A stretch of 25,128 bases of DNA, taken from BTRG01 sp036986275. Its GTDB lineage: Bacteria > Pseudomonadota > Gammaproteobacteria > Acidiferrobacterales > SZUA-150. Positions 15,648 to 23,314 of the stretch are shown here, piece after piece. The DNA lies in the NCBI GenBank assembly GCA_036986275.1, contig BTRG01000039.1, forward strand, positions 1-25,128. Reading direction: 5' to 3'. The notes under the pieces were generated by a model. It was not told the origin of the DNA. It saw only the letters and a program-made list of their open reading frames with translations, and did not search any database. The stretch's first letter is position 1. Each line of letters starts with the position of its first letter. Made by a program: the position numbers and the translations under genes.

Positions 15648-16118
15648 ATGAAGTTATTGCTGAGCGGTTTCAGTTTGATCGAGCTGGTCGTTGTTATGGC
15701 ATTGTTGTCAGTGCTGGCGGTCGTGGCGGTATTCAGCTGGCCTGGCCGCTCGCTGGACCTGGATGCCCAGGCCCATCTACTGGCCAATGATATCCGCTAC
15801 CTGCAGGCGACCTCCATGCATAGGGGTCAGCGCTATCGTCTGGAGGTGCAGGCAGACCGCTATACACTGAGTGACCGGACAGGTGGGATTCCTTTGCCTC
15901 ACCCCGGTACTGGCAATAGCGTGGTCATGCTTGCCTCAGGGATGGCTCTGGCTGCCAGCAATAACACGTTGGTGTTTGATACCGAAGGTGCTCCCTATAG
16001 CGATGCCAATCTACCCGGTACGGCGCAGGCCGGTGATAACGTGCTGACCCTGACGGTTGCCGGTGAAAGCCGCCAGCTAAGAGTCAGTCCGGAAACAGGA
16101 AGGGTATTGGTGCAATGA
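15648..16118 (+). CDS. mshC: Minor prepilin MshC (GspH/FimT-like)
   Basis: Encodes 156 residues. The frame is open from GTG 15627, but ATG 15648 gives the normal short prepilin leader MKLLLSG followed by FSLIELVVVMALLSVLAVVAVFSW (Glu at +5). Neither start has a clear Shine-Dalgarno. The body follows the GspH/FimT pattern: LDAQAHLLANDIRYLQATSMHRGQ near the amino-terminal helix, then beta strands (YRLEVQADRYTLSD) and a C-terminal strand RQLRVSPETGRVLVQ. Minor pilins of this type help start pilus assembly in the periplasm. The last four bases overlap mshD (ATGA). Order and size agree with mshC. Confidence 0.87.
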   Translation: MKLLLSGFSLIELVVVMALLSVLAVVAVFSWPGRSLDLDAQAHLLANDIRYLQATSMHRGQRYRLEVQADRYTLSDRTGGIPLPHPGTGNSVVMLASGMALAASNNTLVFDTEGAPYSDANLPGTAQAGDNVLTLTVAGESRQLRVSPETGRVLVQ

Positions 16119-16543
16119 AGCTTGGTCTCTGTCTAGCCGCACGATCCCAGGCGAGAGCCGATGGGTTTACCTTGATTGAACTGGTGATTTTTATTGTCGT
16201 GGTTGCCATTCTGTCGCTTGGGTTGTTTGCTGTTTTTTCCAGTGCACTGCAAGGCACGGCGTCGCTGGCAAGCGCAACCCGGGCACAACAGCTGGCCCAG
16301 GCGCGTATGGAGTTGATACTGGCGCAACGTAGATTGGCGCTGAACTACGCCAGTTTTCTGGCAAATCCGGACCCCTGTACGGGTGCAACACCACCGGCTA
16401 TTTGTACAGCTCCGGCGGGTTATGCCTTTAATCCGAATCCTACAGTGGCGGCATCGGTATTTGGCGCCGACTTTAATGAAATCACGGTTACAGTCCAAGG
16501 AGAGGGCGATGCGCAGCTTATGGCGCTGGTCGCAAACTACTAG
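16115..16543 (+). CDS. mshD: Minor prepilin MshD
   Basis: Encodes 142 residues. Its ATGA start overlaps the mshC stop, so it is translationally coupled. A 17-residue leader ends ARADG, followed by FTLIELVIFIVVVAILSLGLFAVFS (Glu at +5). The body has the MshD pattern of TRAQQLAQARMELILAQRR, followed by a Cys-containing loop (DPCTG...PPAICTAPAGYAFNPNP) and the closing strand EITVTVQGEGDAQLMALVANY. It resembles GspI/PilV-type minor pilins. Two close cysteines may form a small disulfide loop. The mshO start and its ribosome site are embedded in the last 47 bases of this gene. Confidence 0.87.
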   Translation: MKLGLCLAARSQARADGFTLIELVIFIVVVAILSLGLFAVFSSALQGTASLASATRAQQLAQARMELILAQRRLALNYASFLANPDPCTGATPPAICTAPAGYAFNPNPTVAASVFGADFNEITVTVQGEGDAQLMALVANY

Positions 16544-17036
16544 GCACCCAATAAAAGGAACCCGTCAATGTGAATCCGGATTCACATTGATTGAATTCGT
16601 GTTGGTAATCGTGCTCTTTGGGATCGTGGCGGCTGTGAGTAGCAAGATGTTGGGCGAGGGGTTTCGTGCTTATCTCGCCGGTCGTGAGCTGATCGATGCG
16701 CAATGGCAGGGCCGTGTGGCACTGGAGCGTATGGCCCGGGATATCCGTGCCGTAAGGTCCAATGCCGACATAAGCACATGGTCGGCCGCGCAACTTACCT
16801 TTATTCGTCTGTCCGGGAACAACATTAGCTACCAGTTGGCAGGGACCTCGCTAACGCGTAATACCCAGGTTCTGGCTGATGGTGTCGCCGGATTGTCATT
16901 CAGCTATCAAGCCAGTAATGGATCCGCGGCGGCGACAGTAAATGATATTCGCTACATCACTGTTTCACTGAATATTACACAAGGTGGTGTGGCCAGTACC
17001 CTGGCTACCACGGTACATGCGAGGAATCTGTTATGA
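16509..17036 (+). CDS. mshO: Minor prepilin MshO (GspJ/PilW-like)
   Basis: Encodes 175 residues. The frame opens at 16383, but ATG 16509 is chosen because AAGGAG (16497-16502) lies 6 bases before it. This overlaps mshD by 35 bases. The leader is long (24 residues, rich in Arg, ending CESG), followed by FTLIEFVLVIVLFGIVAAVSSKML (Glu at +5). LIDAQWQGRVALERMARDIRAVRS is the PilW/GspJ-type helix after the membrane segment. The remaining strands (LTFIRLSGNNISYQLAG, VAGLSFSYQASNG, RYITVSLNITQGG) form the pilin body. It is shorter than many MshO proteins. Its stop overlaps the mshP start (ATGA). Confidence 0.86.
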   Translation: MRSLWRWSQTTRHPIKGTRQCESGFTLIEFVLVIVLFGIVAAVSSKMLGEGFRAYLAGRELIDAQWQGRVALERMARDIRAVRSNADISTWSAAQLTFIRLSGNNISYQLAGTSLTRNTQVLADGVAGLSFSYQASNGSAAATVNDIRYITVSLNITQGGVASTLATTVHARNLL

Positions 17037-17998
17037 ACGGCGAACCGTTTACACAACAAGGATTTCTCGTCCTTAGCGCCGTGGGTCTGATTGTGATCGT
17101 GGCATTCCTGGCAGTTATATTGAGTTTGATGATTACCAGTTCGGCACGCAGCAGTGCCGAACAGTACGACAGCACCAGGGTGTTGTATGTTGCAGCTTCC
17201 GGATTGGAAAAAGGCATTTATGAATGGTCGCAAAATAGTGCGTATGCTGGTGAAGGACCCACTGTTTTTGCCGCCGGCCAGTTTACCGTGGTGTCCAATA
17301 CCGACAGTAGCAGTTTTCCCGCAGGCCTGGGTTATGCCAATCCGCTGCCCATCACGCGACGACATATACGCAGTACTGGTACTGTAGGCCTGGCCAGCAG
17401 AACGGTAGAGGCGATTGTCGAATCAGCTGGTGGCGGGATGCTGGACAATGGCGGTTTCAATGCCCCGGGTGTGTGTCCGCCCACACCGGCTAGCTGGTCT
17501 AACTTTAATCAGAACTGGGCCGGTGGCAACAATTGTAATGCCGTACCACTTACAGCCGGTCCTGATGCCTCACCGGCCATTACCGCCCGCAAAACTGGTG
17601 GTGGTTTTTTCTCCTCCAGGCGTACCCGCCTGCGACAGAGTCTGGCAGCGGGTTGCGCTGGGCCGGTTACCATCACCCTGAATTATTCATATCGGCACAG
17701 TGGCCAGTTTTTCTCGGCCGGATGGGTCCAATTTACATTAAATGGCGCCGGTGGGCCGGGTCAGACAGAGACGCGGTTCTTCAGTAACACAGGTGGCTGG
17801 AATACAACAGGCAGCATTACTTTCAATATTAATGCGGGTTTCACTGCCACGCGCCTGGATATTGGTTTATATGCCGGAGGTTCGGCCAACGCCGCAACGC
17901 CCAGTCAATCATGGCTGGATGACGTCAGTATGAGTGCGCCAGGGTGTGGGGGTGCGGCTGGCACCAGCACCCTCTCCTGGCGCGAAGTGGTGTTCTAG
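17033..17998 (+). CDS. mshP: MshP minor pilin with large inserted lectin-like domain
   Basis: Encodes 321 residues, about twice the usual MshP length. The amino terminus QQGFLVLSAVGLIVIVAFLAVIL is the PilX/MshP-type membrane helix without Glu at +5; residues 40-133 are the pilin body (SAEQYDSTRVLYVAASGLEKGIYEW). Residues ~135-305 are an extra domain. It begins GGMLDNGGFNAPG, has SWSNFNQNW, beta strands such as PVTITLNYSYRHSGQFFSAGW, and ends SWLDDVSMSAPGC. This is the usual layout of a carbohydrate-binding jelly roll (NGGF start, 'LDDV' near the end). Cys148, 168, 208 and 305 could form two disulfides. The protein then returns to the pilin-like ending LSWREVVF. I infer a tip-located adhesin. 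No mshQ follows; mshI starts 34 bases downstream. Confidence 0.8.
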   Translation: MNGEPFTQQGFLVLSAVGLIVIVAFLAVILSLMITSSARSSAEQYDSTRVLYVAASGLEKGIYEWSQNSAYAGEGPTVFAAGQFTVVSNTDSSSFPAGLGYANPLPITRRHIRSTGTVGLASRTVEAIVESAGGGMLDNGGFNAPGVCPPTPASWSNFNQNWAGGNNCNAVPLTAGPDASPAITARKTGGGFFSSRRTRLRQSLAAGCAGPVTITLNYSYRHSGQFFSAGWVQFTLNGAGGPGQTETRFFSNTGGWNTTGSITFNINAGFTATRLDIGLYAGGSANAATPSQSWLDDVSMSAPGCGGAAGTSTLSWREVVF

Positions 17999-18032
17999 GT
18001 ATTTGTTATGTACAAGATGAAAGGAAACAACA

Positions 18033-18962
18033 GTGACGTGGTTTAAGCGCAAACAGCCCTGTGGACACGTTGCACTCACCTTTACAGACAACAAGGTGGA
18101 CATGGTGGTCGTGGAACAACGCGATCAGCAACCCTATGTACGGCTATGTCTCAGTGGTCAAACCGATACTTCGGAAAACAGGGATCGCTATATCAGTGAT
18201 CATATAACAAGTCATCACCTGTCTGACACATATTGTACGACACTTCTGAATCCTGATGATTATAATGTGTTGCTGACTGAGGCGCCACAGGTAGAAGAAG
18301 ATGAATTGCGGGACGCAGTACGTTGGCGCATCAAGGACCTGATTCCTTATGCAGTTGAAGAGGCGGTGCTCGATATCTACAAGGTACCCAATACAGGCAC
18401 AGGTAACCGTACTTCTAATGTTTATGCCGTGACGGCGAGGAAGTCCGCGGTACAGGCCTGTGCACAACAACTCAAGAGCGCAGGATTGTCACTGGATACA
18501 ATAGATATTCATGACATGGCGCAGCGAAATATTGCTGCTCTACTGCCACAGGACCAAGACGGCGTCATGCTGCTGGCCCTGGACCAGCACTCGGGTTTGA
18601 TTACCATCACACGCCAGGGCGAGATTTACCTGCGCAGGGCTTTGGATGTGGGTACCAAAGCCCTGGACACATCAGAAGACAGTTCCAACATGCGCGAGCG
18701 CGTAGTGTTGGAAGTGCAAAGGTCGGTCGACTACTACGACAGCCACTTCCGTATGGCGCCTATCTCGGATCTTTTTATTGTCCCGATATCACCACTGCCA
18801 GAGCGGGTGCTTCAATCGATTAAAGTGAATCTCAACCTCAATGTTGCACTCCTGCCATTGCAGGAATTGTTTAGTGTGGCGGAGGAGGTTGATGCAGAGG
18901 CGTTAGTAAATAGTTACTGGGCGCTGGGTGCAGCATTGCGATTTGCGGGGGCGACACAATGA
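18033..18962 (+). CDS. mshI: MSHA biogenesis protein MshI (PilM-like)
   Basis: Encodes 309 residues and starts with GTG 18033 (AAGGA at 18021-18025, 7-base spacing): MTWFKRKQPCGHVALTF. It is the cytoplasmic, actin-fold PilM-like partner that links the ATPase to the inner-membrane alignment complex. Family features include an early beta strand pair, VLLTEAPQVEEDELRDAVRWRIKDLIPY (the region contacting the next protein in PilM-type proteins), VYAVTARKSAVQACAQQLKSAGLSLDTIDI, and C-terminal VLEVQRSVDYYDSHFRMAPI. There is no membrane segment. The last four bases overlap the next gene (ATGA). It opens the second block of the operon (I, PilN-like, J, K, L, M, N). Confidence 0.9.
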   Translation: MTWFKRKQPCGHVALTFTDNKVDMVVVEQRDQQPYVRLCLSGQTDTSENRDRYISDHITSHHLSDTYCTTLLNPDDYNVLLTEAPQVEEDELRDAVRWRIKDLIPYAVEEAVLDIYKVPNTGTGNRTSNVYAVTARKSAVQACAQQLKSAGLSLDTIDIHDMAQRNIAALLPQDQDGVMLLALDQHSGLITITRQGEIYLRRALDVGTKALDTSEDSSNMRERVVLEVQRSVDYYDSHFRMAPISDLFIVPISPLPERVLQSIKVNLNLNVALLPLQELFSVAEEVDAEALVNSYWALGAALRFAGATQ

Positions 18963-19627
18963 GGCAGCAGATCAACCTTTATATTGATCTTAAGGATAAT
19001 GATCATGAGCATTTCAATGCTATTCAGCTTTGGCGTACATCGGCAATGGTTGTCGCCGGTATAGTGATATTGGTGATGCTTAATCTATGGCAGATATCCC
19101 GCCTTCGCGATGGCGTACAAGAGGTAGATATTCATTACAATAATACTCAGGAGCGATTTAAGACGCTGAACGTAATGATAGCGTCGCGCCCACGGGATCG
19201 TTTGCTGGAACAGGAAGTGACGCGTCTGCAACGGTTACTGCAGTCCAGGCATCGCATACAGGAAATGTTGCAAGGCGTTGCATTCAGCAACACAGATGGT
19301 TTCTCAAAATACTTCAGATCCCTGGCACGCCAGCATACGCAAGGTTTATGGCTAACGGACTTTGCTATATCCGGCGCCGCCCAGAAGGTTACCCTGGGGG
19401 GACGTAGCTCGGATGCCGCGTTGGTGCCTGAATACCTGCGCAAACTATCCAACGAAGCAGCACTTACAGGTATCGAATTTTATGTTTTTCGCATTGTTCA
19501 TCCCGAGTCTGAAGAAGAGATTATTGCTAAAAGTGTAGTGGATTTTGTAGTAACAACGGAAAAGCCGGAATTTCAGGATGGGCTGCATGGCAATGATCAG
19601 ATAGCGCGCGCGGAGACCGGAAAATGA
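18959..19627 (+). CDS. PilN-like alignment protein of the MSHA system
   Basis: Encodes 222 residues. The amino terminus MRQQINLYIDLKD matches the PilN hallmark (a conserved 'INLY/INLL' peptide that docks into PilM). A single transmembrane helix follows (~28-47, SAMVVAGIVILVMLNLW), then a coiled-coil-like periplasmic stretch (RLLEQEVTRLQRLLQSRHRIQEML) and a small ferredoxin-like domain (GLWLTDFAISGAAQKVTLGG). It sits between mshI and mshJ, where Vibrio and Aeromonas carry the second MshI-like gene, sometimes named mshI2 or mshI1. With MshJ it should form the inner-membrane/periplasm scaffold. It overlaps both neighbours by four bases. Confidence 0.88.
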   Translation: MRQQINLYIDLKDNDHEHFNAIQLWRTSAMVVAGIVILVMLNLWQISRLRDGVQEVDIHYNNTQERFKTLNVMIASRPRDRLLEQEVTRLQRLLQSRHRIQEMLQGVAFSNTDGFSKYFRSLARQHTQGLWLTDFAISGAAQKVTLGGRSSDAALVPEYLRKLSNEAALTGIEFYVFRIVHPESEEEIIAKSVVDFVVTTEKPEFQDGLHGNDQIARAETGK

Positions 19628-20301
19628 AAAGCGTCAAAGCCTACATGGAGACACTGTCACAACGGATGGGCTTGTTGTCACAACGGGAACGCATATGGGT
19701 ATTTGTCGTGGTGTTTATCATTATACTCTTTGCTGCCGTAAAGATTGTTTTTATGCCTTTGCATGCACAGCAAAAAACACTACAAACGCGTTTTAACAAT
19801 ACTATGAAACAGGTCCAAATCTTTGATACCGAGATAGAGCGTTTGGTTGAGACAAGCAAGAAGGATCCCGATGAGGAGAACAGGGCGCAATTGCAAAGAA
19901 TAAAAAAACAACTGGGTGGCATGGATACATCACTGAAGACATTTACAACTGGCTTGGTTTCACCAAGAGAAATGGTGAGCCTGGTTGAACAAGTACTCAA
20001 GCAGAACACAGTTTTGCATGTAAGACGTGTAGAGAGTCTGGCTCCCATCATATTGAATAATCAGGACGATACTGAAAATCATACTGCAGGCAGTACTGAA
20101 CAGAATATTTATCAACATGGCATGCGCATCGAACTGGAGGGACGTTATCTGGATATTCTCAAATATCTTGAGCAGTTAGAGGCCATGAAGTGGAAAGTCT
20201 TCTGGGGCAAGGTTGCACTGGTATCGCTGGAATATCCAATTTCCCGGCTAAGCCTGGTGATCCATACATTGAGCCTGCAAGAAGCCTGGATGGGGGTATA
20301 G
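19624..20301 (+). CDS. mshJ: MSHA biogenesis protein MshJ (PilO/GspM-like)
   Basis: Encodes 225 residues. The protein has a short cytoplasmic tail with SQRMGLLSQRERIWVF, one transmembrane helix (~24-44, WVFVVVFIIILFAAVKIVFM), a helical coiled-coil region (QTRFNNTMKQVQIFDTEIERL ... RIKKQLGGMD) and a C-terminal ferredoxin-like fold (GMRIELEGRYLDILKYLEQLEAM, a PilO/GspM signature). It is an alignment-complex component paired with the PilN-like protein encoded just upstream, with a four-base overlap. Length and order agree with MshJ. Confidence 0.9.
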   Translation: MKSVKAYMETLSQRMGLLSQRERIWVFVVVFIIILFAAVKIVFMPLHAQQKTLQTRFNNTMKQVQIFDTEIERLVETSKKDPDEENRAQLQRIKKQLGGMDTSLKTFTTGLVSPREMVSLVEQVLKQNTVLHVRRVESLAPIILNNQDDTENHTAGSTEQNIYQHGMRIELEGRYLDILKYLEQLEAMKWKVFWGKVALVSLEYPISRLSLVIHTLSLQEAWMGV

Positions 20302-20303
20302 TC

Positions 20304-20651
20304 ATGAAGCTCAGGATGTTTAAACAATCAACAATTTTGATCGCGCTGTCCCTGATAGGGCTGTTCTTTACCAGTATGACCCGTGCAACATTATTTGATC
20401 CAACAAGACCGGCAAACCGGTCATATGAAATCTCAAATGGTGCACTCTCTCTGGAATCTACAATAGTCTCTGAGGAGAGGCGATTGGCCACGATCAACGG
20501 CCGCGTGATGAGGGTTGGGGATCGCTTTCAAGGTGCAACGTTGATAGCGATATATCCCTATCGCGTTGAACTAAAACGGGGCAGTAGAATCATTTATTTG
20601 CGTTTGCATCCACGTCTGAATAAGACTGATGCAGTAACGGAGAAGGAATAG
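20304..20651 (+). CDS. mshK: MSHA biogenesis protein MshK (PilP/GspC-like)
   Basis: Encodes 115 residues. The frame is open from 20190 but overlaps mshJ; ATG 20304, two bases after the mshJ stop with GGGGG 7 bases upstream, gives a proper signal sequence (MKLRMFKQST, hydrophobic core, cleavage after TRA at ~28). The mature protein begins with LFDPTRPA, the conserved 'DPTRP' motif of MshK. It continues with the homology-region fold seen in PilP and GspC (TIVSEERRLATINGRVMRVGDR, then GATLIAIYPYRVELKRGSR). It is periplasmic and should connect the PilN/O-like pair with the secretin MshL encoded four bases downstream. Confidence 0.88.
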   Translation: MKLRMFKQSTILIALSLIGLFFTSMTRATLFDPTRPANRSYEISNGALSLESTIVSEERRLATINGRVMRVGDRFQGATLIAIYPYRVELKRGSRIIYLRLHPRLNKTDAVTEKE

Positions 20652-20655
20652 AACA

Positions 20656-22380
20656 ATGGAACCGGCAAAGCAAATATTACTGAAAACACTTCTGGTGATT
20701 TCTGTTTCAAGCCTGGCTGCTTGCAGCACCTTGCCCACACAATGGTCCAAGGATACACATCAGACTATAAATAACAATTTACAGGCCGCTCAGGAACCTG
20801 TGAAAGAAAGTGTATCGGTGCCTAAAGAAGTGGCGGATTCACTGTTACCGCCGCTATCGCTCAATATTCAACGTGGTACTGTCGAGACAGTAGAACCGGC
20901 ATTCGATTTGACCCTGTCCCGAGCCAGTGCACGAAAGGTGTATATGGGTCTTGTGGAAGATACAATGTACAGTGTGGTGATACATCCTGACGTGAAGGGA
21001 AAGGTATCCCTGGATCTAAAAAATGTAACTGTACCCGAGGCCATGGATGTATTGCGTGATGTCTATGGATATCACTATCGCCGGGACGGTAATCGTTTTT
21101 ATATCCTGGCTCGTGGTATGCAAACACGCATCTTCCCGGTTAATTATCTCAATCTGAGTCGCAAGGGGCGTTCGCGAACACGCGTGGTGTCTGGCGAATT
21201 GACACAGAATCCTGTTTCCCAATCAACATCCAATACTTCCGGTATTGGCAAAACCACCCGATCCAATGTGCAGAGTAATGCCAGTATGCAGATTGATACC
21301 GAATCCAAGGTGGATTTCTGGAAGGATCTGGCAGCAACACTGGAAACTATTATTGGTGACAAGGCCGGGCGTAGTGTTGTGGTAAATCCTCAAGCGGGTA
21401 TCGCCATCGTTCGTGCCATGCCAAGGGAATTGATAGTGGTCGAGCGCTTCCTCGGGATCACCCATGATACTGTCAATCGACAAGTGGTGTTGGAAGCCAA
21501 GATTGTTGAGGTTGAGCTTAGTGATCGTTTTCAAATGGGTGTTAATTGGTCACAGCTGGGAAATATTAATGATATAGGATTAACCGGTTCACAAATAGGT
21601 GGTGGCAGCATATTCAGTGGATCAGGTTTTAGCGAGATATTTCAGAATTCCTTTACGCTGGATCCGGCCTCTGGCTTGTTTGATGTAGCAGGCACTACAG
21701 GCACTTCGGCGTTTGGGGGCGTATTTAGCCTGGCGGTAAGGTCCGCGAATTTTTCAGCATTCATTGAAGCCTTGAAAGGACAGGGCGATGTTCATGTGCT
21801 TTCCAGTCCGCGGGTATCAACTGTCAATAATCAAAAGGCTGTGATTAAAGTTGGCGGTGATGAGTTCTTCGTTACCGGTGTTAGCCAGAATGTCGTGACA
21901 TCCGGTACCAGTACCATACTGGTGCCCACCGTTGAGCTGACCCCGTTCTTTTCCGGTATTGCGCTGGATGTGACACCGCAGATCGATGAAAAAAATAATG
22001 TAATAATGCATATCCACCCTTCCGTTAGCAGTGTGGTGCAGCGAAACAAGAGCTTTGTTATCAGTGGCGATGATTTCAATCTGCCTTTGGCTATGAGTTC
22101 CATACAGGAATCAGATAACGTGGTCCGTGCGCGCAGTGGCCAGGTGGTCGTGATAGGGGGCCTGATGAAAGAAGGCAGCTCAGACGAAAGCGCATCTATT
22201 CCATTGTTGGGCGATATCCCGATTCTGGGCAATCTGTTCAAACACAAGCGGGTTGCACGGATTAAAAAGGAACTGATTATACTGTTGCGGCCGACGGTTA
22301 TTGATACCAACCAGCAATGGAAAGACGCAATAGACCAGAGCAGACAACGCTTGGGTAAGTTACAAAGAAGTATTAAATAG
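20656..22380 (+). CDS. mshL: MSHA outer-membrane secretin MshL
   Basis: Encodes 574 residues. It has a lipoprotein signal peptide with lipobox SLAAC (Cys23), unlike PilQ-type secretins, which have ordinary signals. Residues ~85-160 are an N0/STN-type domain (LTLSRASARKVYMGLVED, VKGKVSLDLKNVTVPEAMDVL). A Ser/Thr/Gln-rich linker follows, then the secretin core: VVLEAKIVEVELSDRFQMGVNW, VHVLSSPRVSTVNNQKAVIKVG, and the signature VVVIGGLMKE ... IPLLGDIPILGNLFKHKR. The C-terminus continues with KKELIILLRPTVID. It forms the gated ring through which the pilus leaves the cell. mshM starts 28 bases after the stop. Confidence 0.95.
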   Translation: MEPAKQILLKTLLVISVSSLAACSTLPTQWSKDTHQTINNNLQAAQEPVKESVSVPKEVADSLLPPLSLNIQRGTVETVEPAFDLTLSRASARKVYMGLVEDTMYSVVIHPDVKGKVSLDLKNVTVPEAMDVLRDVYGYHYRRDGNRFYILARGMQTRIFPVNYLNLSRKGRSRTRVVSGELTQNPVSQSTSNTSGIGKTTRSNVQSNASMQIDTESKVDFWKDLAATLETIIGDKAGRSVVVNPQAGIAIVRAMPRELIVVERFLGITHDTVNRQVVLEAKIVEVELSDRFQMGVNWSQLGNINDIGLTGSQIGGGSIFSGSGFSEIFQNSFTLDPASGLFDVAGTTGTSAFGGVFSLAVRSANFSAFIEALKGQGDVHVLSSPRVSTVNNQKAVIKVGGDEFFVTGVSQNVVTSGTSTILVPTVELTPFFSGIALDVTPQIDEKNNVIMHIHPSVSSVVQRNKSFVISGDDFNLPLAMSSIQESDNVVRARSGQVVVIGGLMKEGSSDESASIPLLGDIPILGNLFKHKRVARIKKELIILLRPTVIDTNQQWKDAIDQSRQRLGKLQRSIK

Positions 22381-22408
22381 TTTTTGTATAAGAAACAGGA
22401 ATACAAGG

Positions 22409-23314
22409 ATGATATACACACGACATTTTGGATTAGAGTCACCGCCGTTTACTATTACGCCTGACACCGGTTTCTTTTTCTCCGGACCTTCCCATCAGGA
22501 AGCGTTAAATACTCTGCTTATCGCCATAGACAGCGGCGAAGGATTTTTAAAAATAACCGGTGAGGTGGGTACAGGTAAAACACTGATATGCAGAAAGTTG
22601 TTGTCAACTCTGGATGATGAAAATTATGTCACTGCCTATATCCCAAATCCTTACATAGGCCCTATGACATTGTTGCTGGGTATTGCTGATGAGTTGGGAA
22701 TCGAGTATCCGGGCAAACTAAACCAGCATGAATTACTGAAATTATTTACCATGTTTTTGATCAAGGTGGCATCTCAGGGACGGCGTGCCGTCGTTTGCCT
22801 GGATGAAGCGCAGGCATTACCGATAGAGACATTGGAGGCCTTGCGTCTGTTAACCAATCTTGAGACTGAAAAACGCAAGTTGTTACAAGTTGTATTGTTT
22901 GGCCAACCAGAGCTTAATGCCCGGCTGTCTGATCCTTCCATACGGCAACTTAAACAGCGTATTGGATTTTCCTGTTCGCTGTCGCCCCTGGCGCCGGCGC
23001 ATATGAGTGCTTATGTATTTCATAGATTGTCGGTGGCCGGGTACAGCGGTCCGGCGCTCTTCACCGTTACCGCCTTGCGACAACTCTATCGGGCGAGTCG
23101 TGGAGTACCCCGTCTGATAAATATTCTCTCGCATAAGGCATTGCTGGCTGCTTTTGGCGAGGGTTGTCACCAGGTGGATGGGCATCATATCGCTCTGGCA
23201 AAACGCGACACAGAATCTGTTCAGGTGCGGTCGGATTGGGCGCGCATAGTGCGCGCTATCCTTGCTGTTGCCGCGGTATCGGTCAGCGCCCTGGCCTGGA
23301 GTGTATGGTCATGA
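22409..23314 (+). CDS. mshM: MSHA accessory AAA ATPase MshM (ExeA/GspA-like)
   Basis: Encodes 301 residues. The amino terminus YTRHFGLESPPFTITPDTGFFF is the ExeA-family opening. Walker A GEVGTGKT is at 51-58 and Walker B AVVCLDEAQ at 127-134. The AAA C-terminal region includes GVPRLINILSHKALLAA. One transmembrane helix lies at the extreme C-terminus (~280-299), so the ATPase domain faces the cytoplasm and is tethered to the inner membrane. There is no peptidoglycan-binding domain, unlike full-length GspA/ExeA. It probably helps insert or organise the secretin complex. The stop overlaps the mshN start (ATGA). Confidence 0.92.
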   Translation: MIYTRHFGLESPPFTITPDTGFFFSGPSHQEALNTLLIAIDSGEGFLKITGEVGTGKTLICRKLLSTLDDENYVTAYIPNPYIGPMTLLLGIADELGIEYPGKLNQHELLKLFTMFLIKVASQGRRAVVCLDEAQALPIETLEALRLLTNLETEKRKLLQVVLFGQPELNARLSDPSIRQLKQRIGFSCSLSPLAPAHMSAYVFHRLSVAGYSGPALFTVTALRQLYRASRGVPRLINILSHKALLAAFGEGCHQVDGHHIALAKRDTESVQVRSDWARIVRAILAVAAVSVSALAWSVWS

